DNA of 64,000 nucleotides from Verrucomicrobium spinosum DSM 4136 = JCM 18804 (lineage in GTDB: Bacteria; Verrucomicrobiota; Verrucomicrobiia; Verrucomicrobiales; Verrucomicrobiaceae): positions 3,009,105 through 3,073,104 of the forward strand of contig NZ_ABIZ01000001.1 of the NCBI RefSeq assembly GCF_000172155.1, read 5' to 3'. The position numbers were made by a program, and so were the translations under genes. Below are positions 18,578 to 27,432 of the stretch, one piece after another (position 1 is the stretch's first letter; every line of letters starts with the position of its first letter). The notes beneath the pieces were generated by a model. It did not search any database. It saw nothing but the letters and a program-made list of their open reading frames with translations, and had not been told where the DNA came from.

Positions 18578-19405
18578 ATGCATTTTGAGAATGGGATGTG
18601 GCGTTGTGACGAGGGTGAGTTCTCCCACACAGGAAAACTCGGTGACCTCATCTACGCACTGGCGGCAATCCGCTGGTGGTCTGTTCGCAATAGAACTCCT
18701 GCCACCCTAATATTGGTTGGGGATGAGGATGAGCAAGTAAACGATTCTGAGCAAAGAACTCATTGCGAGTATTGGAGAGACAATTTTGCTAGTATGCGTT
18801 TGCTTTTGCTGCACCAGAACTATCTCAAGACAGCAATTGTCTGCGAACAGAATGTGCAGTGCGCGATGCGGGGATGGAACGATTGGTGGAATCATGGTGC
18901 CATTCCCAAGCGTCATCTACACACGGTAGGATGCGAAGATCCTGCTGTACTGCATGAACCATGGATAGCTGTGGAAAATCCAAAAAGAGTGGCGTCATGC
19001 ATATTCAACTGGACCGATAGATACCCTGAAAACAACAACCCTCGTTTCCCATGGGCTCAGCTCGCGCGTCGTTTTGCGGGCGATGCTGTCTTTGTTGGTT
19101 CGTCGGAAGAGTACGAACGCTGGTGCGGTAAACTGGAAGGTGTGCCGCTGCCCCCTCACTACAAGGTCAGGGACATTCTCGAATTGTCTGAGGTCATTGC
19201 GGGCACGGATCTTTTTGTAGGGAGGCCCTCGTTGCCTCATGCCATAGCAGCCGCTCTTCGCAAGCTTCGCATTCTTGAAGGTTGCCTTCACTGCGATGTT
19301 CATTGGGGGGCGCCCGAGTGCATCCTGTTGAGTCGACACCGGCATCTGACTGAAAAGAGACTTGATTGGTATCTCCAAAATAGGCACACGCTGCAATCCA
19401 TCTAA
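18578..19405 (+). CDS. GT9-like (heptosyltransferase-fold) glycosyltransferase
   Basis: A 275-residue protein with the GT-B-type start seen in ADP-heptose:LPS heptosyltransferase relatives: EGEFSHTGKLGDLIYALAAIR. Late motifs DLFVGRPSLPHAIAAALRK and HWGAPECILL correspond to the donor-binding half. It lacks the full length (about 340) of classical heptosyltransferases. It is a tandem paralogue of the next gene: both share the N-terminal EGE(F/Y)SHTGK-GD-IYAL pattern and the WGAPECI end. Its TAA stop shares a base with the next ATG. Sugar specificity is unknown. Confidence 0.72.
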   Translation: MHFENGMWRCDEGEFSHTGKLGDLIYALAAIRWWSVRNRTPATLILVGDEDEQVNDSEQRTHCEYWRDNFASMRLLLLHQNYLKTAIVCEQNVQCAMRGWNDWWNHGAIPKRHLHTVGCEDPAVLHEPWIAVENPKRVASCIFNWTDRYPENNNPRFPWAQLARRFAGDAVFVGSSEEYERWCGKLEGVPLPPHYKVRDILELSEVIAGTDLFVGRPSLPHAIAAALRKLRILEGCLHCDVHWGAPECILLSRHRHLTEKRLDWYLQNRHTLQSI

Positions 19406-20202
19406 TGAAGATCGTAGGCGATTTACACATTGCTGAGGAAGGGGAGTACAGCCATACAGGGAAGATCGGTGACGTGATCTATGCCCTTCCCGCCATCATT
19501 GAGGACCTTCGACACAAAGACTTGTCGGCAGCTCACCTTTTTCTGTACGATGACTACGCCACAACAGAGGGGCATATGGACCAAGATCTCGTCGCCAACG
19601 TAGCCCCACTTCTTTTAAGCCAAGCTTACATTACGAGGGTGTCATTTTCCCCGCGACCCGTGCAGTGCAACCTGACAGGATGGCGATCATGGATGGGGCG
19701 CTACGATACCATTGTGGGAGCTCATCTTGCAACACTTGGGCACGGTGATGCAGATGTTTTTTCGGAGCCGTGGATTAAAGTAGAGAGACGACGTGTGAAG
19801 CAGGTGATCTTCAACCTGACTGCCAGATGGAAAGACCACCAAGCATTTCCATGGGAGATGGTGGCCAAACGGTTCGCTGATTGTTCGGGTTTTGTGGGTA
19901 CGCAAGAGGAACATGAGAACTTCTTACGCCTCACAAATACGGAGATTCCTCGCTTGCATACTCGTCACCTGCTTGATCTCGCCCAAACAATAGCGGGTGC
20001 CGATCTTTTTGTGGGAAACCAAAGCTCCCCGTTTGCGTTGGCTGCAGCCATGCGGGTTCCTCGCCTGTTGGATGCATCGTCAGCCTACGACAACTGTGAC
20101 TGGGGGGCGCCAGAGTGCATTGCCGTCAAAAAACATACGGTCCTGACCATGAGCCGAGTTGACTGGATCATGGAGCATGGTGCGCACGCTTCAAAGCACT
20201 AG
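19405..20202 (+). CDS. GT9-like glycosyltransferase, tandem paralogue
   Basis: A 265-residue paralogue of the previous gene, starting MKIVGDLHIAEEGEYSHTGKIGDVIYALPAI. It keeps DLFVGNQSSPFALAAAMRVPRLL, the GT-B donor-site helix region, and ends near DWGAPECIAV. The tandem duplication with 1-base overlap indicates co-translation and perhaps sequential addition of related sugars (inference). The next gene follows after 15 bp. Confidence 0.72.
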   Translation: MKIVGDLHIAEEGEYSHTGKIGDVIYALPAIIEDLRHKDLSAAHLFLYDDYATTEGHMDQDLVANVAPLLLSQAYITRVSFSPRPVQCNLTGWRSWMGRYDTIVGAHLATLGHGDADVFSEPWIKVERRRVKQVIFNLTARWKDHQAFPWEMVAKRFADCSGFVGTQEEHENFLRLTNTEIPRLHTRHLLDLAQTIAGADLFVGNQSSPFALAAAMRVPRLLDASSAYDNCDWGAPECIAVKKHTVLTMSRVDWIMEHGAHASKH

Positions 20203-20217
20203 ACAAGTTTACGCTGC

Positions 20218-21399
20218 ATGACTTCCCGTCGATCCACCTTTCCTACACGTAGGTCAATGTTTGAGAGTCTTCCCTCTGGTTCAATAGGGGCCGAGTTGGG
20301 TGTCTTTGAAGGAGAGTTTACCGAACAAATATGCCAGGCGTGCGAACCCTCACGAGTCTATGCAGTCGACTTTTGGGCGGGTGCCGCTACCAGCGGAGAT
20401 GTGAACGGGGACAACGTGAAAACAATCGACTTGGGGCGAGTCTACGAGATCAAGTGCAAAGAGTGGCGAAGATGGCCTATCGAGATTGTCAGGTCCAGAA
20501 CTCATGCTTGGCTCTGGGAGCAGCAGCCTAGCAGCCTGGACTGGGTCTATCTAGACAGCGATCATTCCTATGGTCATGTTGCAAATGAGCTCGCGGCGGC
20601 CCGCCATGCGGTTAGAAACGGAGGGTGGATTATGGGGCATGACTTCCATCCTCACCAGTTTCCTGGAGTGGTTCGAGCTGTGCGAGAGTTTGCCAGGAGG
20701 TGGAATTGCGCCATTTCCCTCACCACAAACGAGAAGCTCTCGTCATTCCTTATGGTGAACAACAAGTGGGAATCTGAAGGACAAGCAACGTGTGGCGTAG
20801 TGCTTCAAGTAGGGATCGGGAAAAGGGACTCGATGTTGCTGGACTTTGCAGGGGGGGACATTCGCAATTGGGCTACGCGCCACGGTTGGCAGTATAAGGA
20901 AGTTCGGGAAAATACTGCGGCACCGAGGGGCCCGATGTGGTCGAAGCTCGACTGGGAGCTTAAGCTGAGTGAACATCACGATGCGATACTTACACTTGAT
21001 GCTGACGTGATGCTTGCCGATATGCAGACTCCCCCACATCATGCCTTTCAGGCGGGCGGGATCGGAGTTGTCTATGCAGGGTTTGCGAACAATATTCCGC
21101 ATTTCAACTGTGGAGTGCGGGCGGTGCGTTTTGATCATGAACTCTCACTGGCAATGCTGCTTGTGGCGTGGGCCGATCATGATCGGGTGGTGAACAATCC
21201 GTGGCTGGAGCAAGCTGCCTTGCATGGTCTTCAAGCCCATTTCCCTGACGTGATGCATCCGATCAACCCGTGCTGGAACTACAATTTTGCAGATCGCCTG
21301 CATTTAGGGAGAGTGAACCCCGTGTTTCTTGCCTATCACGGTCAAAATCATCGCTTGGAGAAGATGATGGTGGATAGGGAATCATTTCCACTTTCCTGA
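20218..21399 (+). CDS. Fused methyltransferase-glycosyltransferase
   Basis: A 393-residue two-domain protein. Residues 1-185 form a class I SAM methyltransferase of the Methyltransf_24 type: GAELGVFEGEFTEQI (SAM loop), WVYLDSDHSYGHV and GGWIMGHDFHP. Residues about 200-393 look like a GT-A glycosyltransferase domain: WSKLDWELKLSEHHDAILTLDADVML (DxD) and FNCGVRAVRFD. The fusion would couple sugar transfer to O-methylation in one polypeptide (inference). It follows the two GT9-like genes closely and is probably in the same operon. Confidence 0.7.
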   Translation: MTSRRSTFPTRRSMFESLPSGSIGAELGVFEGEFTEQICQACEPSRVYAVDFWAGAATSGDVNGDNVKTIDLGRVYEIKCKEWRRWPIEIVRSRTHAWLWEQQPSSLDWVYLDSDHSYGHVANELAAARHAVRNGGWIMGHDFHPHQFPGVVRAVREFARRWNCAISLTTNEKLSSFLMVNNKWESEGQATCGVVLQVGIGKRDSMLLDFAGGDIRNWATRHGWQYKEVRENTAAPRGPMWSKLDWELKLSEHHDAILTLDADVMLADMQTPPHHAFQAGGIGVVYAGFANNIPHFNCGVRAVRFDHELSLAMLLVAWADHDRVVNNPWLEQAALHGLQAHFPDVMHPINPCWNYNFADRLHLGRVNPVFLAYHGQNHRLEKMMVDRESFPLS

Positions 21400-21487
21400 T
21401 TCCTCGGGCGTCATGAGTGCACTTATGCTGTCTGCGATAAACATCGGCGATCTGACTCACTAGCCAAATATTCGACATGGCCAATAA

Positions 21488-22231
21488 ATGACAATTGTAA
21501 ATCTTCATGCCTTGGAAACGCAAAACTTGGGCGACAGAGTTTGCGCTCCGACTCTGTATTTTGATCTCAATTCGAGGAGGCTTGATTTGGGCTGCACCCC
21601 GCAAGGGGATTTGCCTCTAATTATCGGAGGCGGCGGTTTGCTCCATCCATGGTTCACTGATCGGGTATTGCGCCATTTGGAAGCCACCAGCAGCCCTGTT
21701 GTGGTCTGGGGTGTAGGTACGAACACCCATGGGGTTGCCGAAGCTCAAGATCCGGAGTGGCTTCAACGATGCGATTTGGTTGGATTGCGAGACTACCCCA
21801 CTAGTCATAGATGGGTGCCATGTGTCTCGTGTATGTCTCCCGAGTTTGATCGACAGGAGCGTCCATCACACAGGGTTGTCGTCTACCGGCATGGTGGGGA
21901 GCCTGACAACATTCCAGATAGAATGGGTCTCCCGACGTTGACCAACCATGCCGAAAGCCTCGAATCTGTGGTCGATTTTCTATTGTCTGGAGAGTTTGTT
22001 GTAACAAATACTTATCACGGGATGTATTGGGCTACGTTGTTAAAGCGAAGGGTGATTGTATATCCCTTTAGTTCTCGGCACTATCATTTGAAGTATCGCC
22101 CCGCAATCGTCACTGACGGAAAGCACTGGAAGGAGGTGCTGGATCGGGCGCAAGAGTATGAGGGTGCGGTGGACGAGTGTCGCGCAGCAAACGAGTCATT
22201 TTTCTCTTCTGTCAAAGAGCTGATCGCCTAG
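21488..22231 (+). CDS. Polysaccharide pyruvyl transferase family protein (second)
   Basis: A 247-residue protein with the pyruvyl-transferase superfamily layout: N-terminal LETQNLGDRVCAPTLYF, the LIIGGGGLLHPWF glycine loop, WGVGTNTHG, and the C-terminal NTYHGMYWATLLKRRVIVYPF motif with the conserved His. It is shorter than classical members (about 300-380), so it may be a minimal version. It is the second such gene in the island (the first is at 8307) and closes the + strand glycan gene run. Confidence 0.78.
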   Translation: MTIVNLHALETQNLGDRVCAPTLYFDLNSRRLDLGCTPQGDLPLIIGGGGLLHPWFTDRVLRHLEATSSPVVVWGVGTNTHGVAEAQDPEWLQRCDLVGLRDYPTSHRWVPCVSCMSPEFDRQERPSHRVVVYRHGGEPDNIPDRMGLPTLTNHAESLESVVDFLLSGEFVVTNTYHGMYWATLLKRRVIVYPFSSRHYHLKYRPAIVTDGKHWKEVLDRAQEYEGAVDECRAANESFFSSVKELIA

Positions 22232-22327
22232 AGTGGATTGTGGTTAGACTTACCACCGCAGGAGGCGGCCGCCAGTGTCAGCTCATTTTTTGGGCAAGCT
22301 TGTTCTGAAAATGGGGAGGTAACCCAT

Positions 22328-23072
22328 TTATGAGATTTGAGAGCGCGGGCTTTCGGTGTTGATGGCCACTTTCATCGCCATCGTAGATATTCGTTTGTAC
22401 ATCTCTTCCTTTGAGGCGCTCATTTGTTTTGGCGTCCAGGGTATGCATCCCCCAGGCCATACCTTGTTGAGGCGAGTGGCAGTGATTGCTGGATGTTGAA
22501 TTGCTGGCAGTCTTTCGATGTCCAATGCTTCCCCTCCAACGCAGTCCAGCCAGTGCAAAAGACGATCATCACTGATTGCGGCAACATCGAGGGATATGTC
22601 CTCAAAGGTGCCTGATTTGAGGTTGTAACCACCATGGAGATTGATTTCGTCACCATGGAGCGCTGCCCCTACTCCAGAAGGGATCCAGACAAACGGTAGG
22701 TGTCGAGACCACTCACGGGGATGCCACCAGTGTCGGGAGTTGTATCTACCGCTGATGTTGCTCCATTCTTCATCCTGGCCCGCAATCCAGTATGAAGGGC
22801 TGTACACCGGCCAGTCCCCGCGCTCATGTGCAATTCCCAGTTGGTGATCAATGTGCCATCCACCTGGGTGCTGGATGTAGTCAGGTGCGTGCCAAATATG
22901 CTGGTGCATGCGTACCATGGCGCGGCTGTGTACGGCAAAGGCATGCGTGCGATTCACACAATGGCATTTCAACACGTATGGTGAGGCCGGAACCGGGGTG
23001 GCGTCCTTGAGGTGTTGTCCACCGAGATAGATTTGGCCCCAGTCGTCTGGGACTTGCTTCATGAATCCCTTC
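22328..23072 (-). pseudogene. GT25-like gene, C-terminal part (IS-interrupted)
   Basis: The 3' part of a minus-strand GT25 glycosyltransferase gene, separated from its 5' part (24324-24625) by the ISAs1-type insertion. It begins in the middle of the GT fold with KQVPDDWGQIYLGGQHL and includes HAFAVHSRAMV and HIDHQLG acceptor-side segments and a long C-terminal region. Removing the element and one copy of the 10-bp duplication restores an uninterrupted reading frame of 348 residues. An ATG at 23062 could still start a fragment, but it would lack the catalytic acidic motif. Confidence 0.85.
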
Positions 23073-23082
23073 AGAAGGGACC
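23073..23082. repeat. 10-bp target site duplication, left copy
   Basis: AGAAGGGACC, identical to the copy at 24324-24333 on the other side of the insertion sequence. Confidence 0.92.
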
Positions 23083-24323
23083 CAGGGCTTACGCATCTAG
23101 TTTTTACAAAGCACGTGGAAATTAGTTAAGATGTGTGAATGAAGTGGGGCATGTCTTCCGCCTCTGCATCTCCTGACAGCAATCTTCGTGAAGTTTTTCA
23201 GAGCATTGATGACTGGAGGGTGCAGCGTACCCAGCGACATGATCTGGCCGACATCCTGGTGATTGCCACCTGCGCCATGCTGTGCGGTCAGGGGCATTAC
23301 ACCCATATGGAAGCCTTCGGCAATCTGAAGCGCACTTGGTTGGAGAGCTTTCTTGCCCTGCCCAACGGCATTCCCAGTCACGACACGTTCCGTAAAGTCT
23401 TCAGCCTGCTTGATCCCAAGCGCTTCATGGAAGCCTTCAGTCTCTGGACCCAAGGTGTATTGCGCCAACTCTCCAGCGAGGGGCTTGAGAGCGGTCTCAA
23501 AGGGGTGATCGCCATTGATGGAAAGGCACTGCGCGGGGCCGTCGACAAAGGGCAGGCACCTGCGGTCATCGTGGGGGCTTGGGCCAGTGAATTGAGCCTG
23601 TGCCTTGGACAGGTCAAGGTTGCTGACAAGAGCAATGAGATTGGCGCGATGCCGGAGTTGTTGGAAATGCTGGCGTTGAAAGGCTGCATCGTGACCATCG
23701 ACGCCATGGGCTGCCAGAGGGAGGTGGCCAGGAAAATCATCCAGCAAAAGGGGGACTACATCCTGGCCCTCAAAAGCAACCAGGAAAGCCTCCATCAACA
23801 GGTCAGCCACTATTTGGACACGGGGGAGGACCTGGCCAGGGCAGAAGGCAACTTTCATCAAGAGGAAAGCGATGGGCACGGCCGGCATGAAGTGCGTCGC
23901 TGTTGGGTGAGTGAGGAAGTGGAATGCTGGCTGCAGGGGGCAGAAAAGTGGGCGGGACTGCGCAGCGTGGCTGCGGTGGAATGCGAGCGCACCGTGGCGG
24001 GTCAGACCACGGTGCAAAGGCGTTACTTCATCAGCAGTTTGAAAGCCGATGCCGCGCTCATTGCAGCCTCAGTACGCGCTCACTGGGGGATTGAAAACTC
24101 GCTGCACTGGGTTCTAGATGTGACCTTTGGCGAAGATGAGAGCCGGTCTAGAAGCGGTTACAGCGCGGAGAATCTGGCCACCCTTCGACGCCTGACTCAT
24201 GCAATGATCAAGCGAGAGAACCCAAACTCCAAAAAATCGGTCAACCAACGCAGATTCGAAGCCGGACTCAGTACAGACTATCTCCAAACCTTGCTTGGAG
24301 TAAATTTAGATGCGTAAGCCCTG
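23083..24323 (+). mobile_element. ISAs1-family insertion sequence, 1,241 bp, complete
   Basis: The ends are perfect 17-bp inverted repeats, CAGGGCTTACGCATCTA at 23083 and its complement ending at 24323. They enclose one transposase gene and are flanked by an identical 10-bp direct duplication. This matches the 8-10 bp duplications known for the ISAs1 family. The intact transposase, perfect ends and perfect duplication indicate a recent insertion. Confidence 0.95.
23139..24317 (+). CDS. ISAs1-family transposase
   Basis: A 392-residue DDE transposase of the ISAs1 (H-repeat) type. The N-terminal helical domain contains FQSIDDWRVQRTQRHDLADIL. The catalytic acidic residues lie in VIAIDGKALRGA, VTIDAMGCQ and the HWGIENSLHWVLDVTFGED segment typical of this family. 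No frameshift is visible, so the enzyme may be active. The start is ATG at 23139 or 23151. The gene fills the element almost end to end and reads opposite to the glycosyltransferase gene it interrupts. Confidence 0.94.
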   Translation: MKWGMSSASASPDSNLREVFQSIDDWRVQRTQRHDLADILVIATCAMLCGQGHYTHMEAFGNLKRTWLESFLALPNGIPSHDTFRKVFSLLDPKRFMEAFSLWTQGVLRQLSSEGLESGLKGVIAIDGKALRGAVDKGQAPAVIVGAWASELSLCLGQVKVADKSNEIGAMPELLEMLALKGCIVTIDAMGCQREVARKIIQQKGDYILALKSNQESLHQQVSHYLDTGEDLARAEGNFHQEESDGHGRHEVRRCWVSEEVECWLQGAEKWAGLRSVAAVECERTVAGQTTVQRRYFISSLKADAALIAASVRAHWGIENSLHWVLDVTFGEDESRSRSGYSAENLATLRRLTHAMIKRENPNSKKSVNQRRFEAGLSTDYLQTLLGVNLDA

Positions 24324-24333
24324 AGAAGGGACC
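24324..24333. repeat. 10-bp target site duplication, right copy
   Basis: AGAAGGGACC, identical to 23073-23082, directly outside the right inverted repeat. Confidence 0.92.
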
Positions 24334-24625
24334 CGGCATCAGGTTGAAACACAACATCGTCTTCGAGGATGAGGACGTTCTCAATCCCGTCGGCAATCGC
24401 TTCGGCCAGGACTCGCGCGTGGGAAAGAAGGCAGCCCCATGCTCCGTTGCCGGCATTCCACCATGCCGGCGGGGGCATTTTGTCTCCGGAATACGATCTT
24501 ACCCAGGTTATATTCTTCTCAAAGCCTTGCTCGGCGAGATGGCGGGTCAGCCTCTCCAGGCGCTCTGGCTTATAAGGTAGATTGAGAATGCAAATGCGTT
24601 CAAAGTAGTCGCTCAGGGTGGCCAT
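24324..24625 (-). pseudogene. GT25-like gene, N-terminal part (IS-interrupted)
   Basis: The 5' part of the glycosyltransferase whose 3' part lies at 22328-23072. It starts MATLSDYFERICILNLPYKPERLERL, the typical GT25 opening, then WGCLLSHARVLAEAI and the acidic VLILEDDVVFQPDAG. After that the reading frame runs into the insertion sequence and stops at 24278. Family 25 enzymes add sugars to LPS or proteins. This gene belongs to the minus-strand run with the sulfotransferase, GT32 and GT60 genes upstream. Confidence 0.88.
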
Positions 24626-24707
24626 AACGGAGAAAAAAATTAACGCTAAAAGTCATCGCCATGGCAACAGAAAGTTGACCACAGGCAGAGCTTTGTGAAC
24701 ATGCGGA

Positions 24708-25340
24708 TTAGTCACTTGGCATTGGCGAAGTGAGCGTGACGGGGCTGTACCCAAAAAGGGCGAAGTCTTTTTGGTAGAGACTTGCCACCAGTTGCAGCGA
24801 TGCTGGGTCATAGCAGTCCTGCCAAGGAGCATGTGATGACGCATTCCTCTTCGGCAAAGGGGTGCCGTTGAGAGCGTATCTGCGGCAGAGTTGAGTCCAA
24901 GTCATTGTCATTGCTTCGAATCGAAAGATTTTGTCCACCAAGATTTTCATTGTGGGGTCGCACACAAAACAATGTTGAGGCATCAAATGCACGATCTTCA
25001 TCAAGAGATCCTCTGACTCTGCAAGTTTGACGACAAACGATCGAAAATCTTTCGCTTCGTGGACAATCTGATTGTTTAGGGCAGGGTTGGTGGGTCTCTC
25101 TCGCAGATAGTTGAATGCAGAGACGAGGCGATCAGCCGGATGACGAACGATTGCGAACTTGAAGTAGTCACGGAATTTCTCGGGGAATGCTCGCCGGTAG
25201 CCCAACGCAGTGGTGTGCCCTCCCACAACGCGGTCTTGCGATTCTTTGAGGGCGTTTTCAATTGAGGTGCCAGCACACTTTGGCACGTGCACAAAGATGG
25301 CTCGCAAGTGGTCATAGATCTGAGGATTGGGATAGACCAT
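24708..25340 (-). CDS. Sulfotransferase family 2 protein
   Basis: About 210 residues from the ATG at 25340 (MVYPNPQIYDHLRAIFV). A longer in-frame start at 25445 would overlap the upstream gene by 83 bp and is less likely. The PAPS-binding 5'-phosphosulfate loop is FVHVPKCAGTSIE and the 3'-phosphate site is FAIVRHPADRLVSAFNYL. These define the carbohydrate sulfotransferase (Sulfotransfer_2) family, which moves sulfate from PAPS to sugar hydroxyls. It suggests that the island's glycan is sulfated (inference). It lies 22 bp after the GT32 gene. Confidence 0.87.
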   Translation of the reverse strand: MVYPNPQIYDHLRAIFVHVPKCAGTSIENALKESQDRVVGGHTTALGYRRAFPEKFRDYFKFAIVRHPADRLVSAFNYLRERPTNPALNNQIVHEAKDFRSFVVKLAESEDLLMKIVHLMPQHCFVCDPTMKILVDKIFRFEAMTMTWTQLCRRYALNGTPLPKRNASSHAPWQDCYDPASLQLVASLYQKDFALFGYSPVTLTSPMPSD

Positions 25341-25362
25341 GTAAAGTGCCTGGGAGTGAAGT

Positions 25363-25998
25363 TCATTGGCGCTGCCAGGTGGCCGCGCGGATGTGATAGC
25401 CGTAGCGACGCTCGCCAACACCATCACCACACCGTTCGTTGTCAAATATGTCTGGATCGAGTATTCTGATGCAAGCTACGTCGGCCTGCCTGGATAGGAG
25501 CGATTCGTAAAATGCACCCAGGGCTAGAGGACCTGTGTGGCGCAAGACTGGTGTGTTGTCTGGCAGGGCCAGCATGAAGTCCACCGCTTCCAGCCAGAAT
25601 TCCTTGCCGGGGGTCGCGGCCATCCACGCATTGCCGAGGAAGGACCACTTCTTGACGCGAGCTTGGGTGGACTGGTAGAAATACAATTCAGACTCGTCTT
25701 CAAACAAGTTGTCGATGCAGTCGGTGAAGACGAAATCGAGATCTGCATACACACCGCCAAAACGGTGCAGGATGAAGTAGCGAGCCACGTCAACTTTCTT
25801 GATGGGCTTGTTCAATGCCTTCCAGCGTTCATAGTACGCGGAGTAGCACTCGCGGATGAAGCTGTCTAGGTCATCATCGGTCCAGAATCTGTATTGCCAG
25901 TGTCCCAGATGGGTTCGTATTGAGGCCTGGGACCGCTTGAAAATCCAGAAGGTAATCTCGTTGACCTTCCAAGTCTGATGAATCACCTGAGGAACCAT
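25363..25998 (-). CDS. GT32 glycosyltransferase (OCH1-like, DXD motif)
   Basis: A 211-residue protein starting MVPQVIHQTWKVNE. The IPKxIHQxW-like opening, RFWTDDDLDSFI and the DVARYFILHRFGGVYADLDF block are the signature of the 'glycosyltransferase sugar-binding region containing DXD motif' family (GT32). These are often mannosyl- or galactosyltransferases of capsules and O-antigens. Length is typical for the catalytic core. It begins only 4 bp after the GT60-like gene stops, so the two are co-transcribed. Confidence 0.88.
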   Translation of the reverse strand: MVPQVIHQTWKVNEITFWIFKRSQASIRTHLGHWQYRFWTDDDLDSFIRECYSAYYERWKALNKPIKKVDVARYFILHRFGGVYADLDFVFTDCIDNLFEDESELYFYQSTQARVKKWSFLGNAWMAATPGKEFWLEAVDFMLALPDNTPVLRHTGPLALGAFYESLLSRQADVACIRILDPDIFDNERCGDGVGERRYGYHIRAATWQRQ

Positions 25999-26002
25999 GA
26001 TC

Positions 26003-27235
26003 TTAAAGCGAGTACACGGTCTTTTTCATCCACCCCTGCGAGCGACTCACCGGCCACACTACCAGTCGAGCAGGGGAAGAGCCGGCCAAAAACTGGACTT
26101 GACGTTGTTGGACCGAACCGAGTGCCTCCAGACTATCGAAAGGGGCATCGTGCCGATACAGAACTTTTCCGTTTGCGTCCTCGATGCCAAAGTACACAAA
26201 CTGAAGGTCATCCGCCAGGAGAACGTCTGTGGGCTGCCAACTGTAGGTTAGAGTATAGTTGCGCGCGAATTGCTGAGCCCACTCGGGCTCCGTCGAGAAT
26301 GTGCTGGGCGGCTCCTTCCCCGCGATGGTGTCGTTATGCAGGAGTCGGTCTGCGAAGTTGATTCCAGCATAGATTTCATAGTCGCGATGACTGCGAACTG
26401 AACCCAGACCGAAACGTCCCAACTCCACTTCGTTCTCTTCCTCCTTCAGCAGCTTTCGCAAACGTCTTTTGCTCACGACATCGCGTTCATGCCAGGCAGC
26501 TCCTACCAGCTCTTTGTTGGCAGTGGTGTGATCATCCCAGTGCTTGACCCTGCCTTTACGAGTGTATTCGTGCCAGACCAAAGTGCGGTGGGGATGAAAC
26601 AGGTCATATCCGAGCGTGTAGGATCGGATGCTTAGGCTGATTTCATCTCCAGCGAAATACAAGTTGGGATCGTAGGCATACTCTTCACAGTGCTGGCCGA
26701 TCGTGAAAAAGTAGTGTCCCGAAACAAATCTGGCCCGGACTGGGCCGGTGAGGTCGCGCCAATTTGGGATAAGATGGGGGCGAAACAGGATAGTGCCCGA
26801 CGGCGTGAAACGATCTGCGACCATTTTGAAGGGCTCGTTTCCTGCCTTTGTGTTGGTGGGAGGATCGTAGACGCCGGCATAGGTGGTCAGAATGGGCTTG
26901 CGACTTCCAATCGACTCCAGGTCGGATAGAAGCTTGCGGTCCCACTCTTTCTCAAAACGATGGTGTGAGTCGAGTTGTAGGGTGAAAGATTCGCCTTCAT
27001 ACATTTTCTGGATCCGAGAGCGAGCCCAACACAGCCCCTTGCTCTCCTGCCATGGGACTTCATCTATTCTGAAGTTTGACCTGGTCTTCCATTCATCGAG
27101 TCTTCGATCTTCGCTGTCACTTTGCCAGCAGATCCCAAAAGTGAGATTGTTCTTATACTTGGCTTTTGAAATGCAATCCTCCAAGGTAGGAATGAGTTCA
27201 GGATCCCGATATGCTGCGATTTGCACGTAAATCAT
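26003..27235 (-). CDS. GT60-like GlcNAc-transferase family protein
   Basis: A 410-residue member of the 'Glycosyltransferase (GlcNAc)' family related to the Skp1 hydroxyproline GlcNAc-transferase. The N-terminus MIYVQIAAYRDPELIPTLEDCI and LTFGICWQ are family hallmarks, and the metal site is in SFTLQLDSHHRF. Further conserved-looking segments are FVSGHYFFTIG and DEISLSIRSYTLGYDLFHPH. The C-terminal 100 residues are a separate region of unknown role. It is the first gene of the minus-strand glycan operon (GT60, GT32, sulfotransferase, GT25). Confidence 0.85.
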   Translation of the reverse strand: MIYVQIAAYRDPELIPTLEDCISKAKYKNNLTFGICWQSDSEDRRLDEWKTRSNFRIDEVPWQESKGLCWARSRIQKMYEGESFTLQLDSHHRFEKEWDRKLLSDLESIGSRKPILTTYAGVYDPPTNTKAGNEPFKMVADRFTPSGTILFRPHLIPNWRDLTGPVRARFVSGHYFFTIGQHCEEYAYDPNLYFAGDEISLSIRSYTLGYDLFHPHRTLVWHEYTRKGRVKHWDDHTTANKELVGAAWHERDVVSKRRLRKLLKEEENEVELGRFGLGSVRSHRDYEIYAGINFADRLLHNDTIAGKEPPSTFSTEPEWAQQFARNYTLTYSWQPTDVLLADDLQFVYFGIEDANGKVLYRHDAPFDSLEALGSVQQRQVQFLAGSSPARLVVWPVSRSQGWMKKTVYSL

Positions 27236-27432
27236 AGGCTCAACGTGAAAAACTTTTCGTCTGACGGAACCCTAGCAATCGGATGATTGAATGTCGAAAA
27301 AAAATGATCTTCCCGTAAGAGATTCTTTAGAACCGGTTGGGTGCGGGCAACTAGTGGCTATTGAAGGCGCTCAAGGTTTTGGCATGACATGCGCTTGACC
27401 CTTTATACCAGTGAGCGGTAGGATGTCAGCGA
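27236..27432. promoter_or_regulatory. Divergent intergenic region
   Basis: About 200 bp between the divergent starts of the GT60-like gene and the small membrane protein. It should hold both promoters, but no clear consensus boxes or operators were recognised. Confidence 0.35.
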
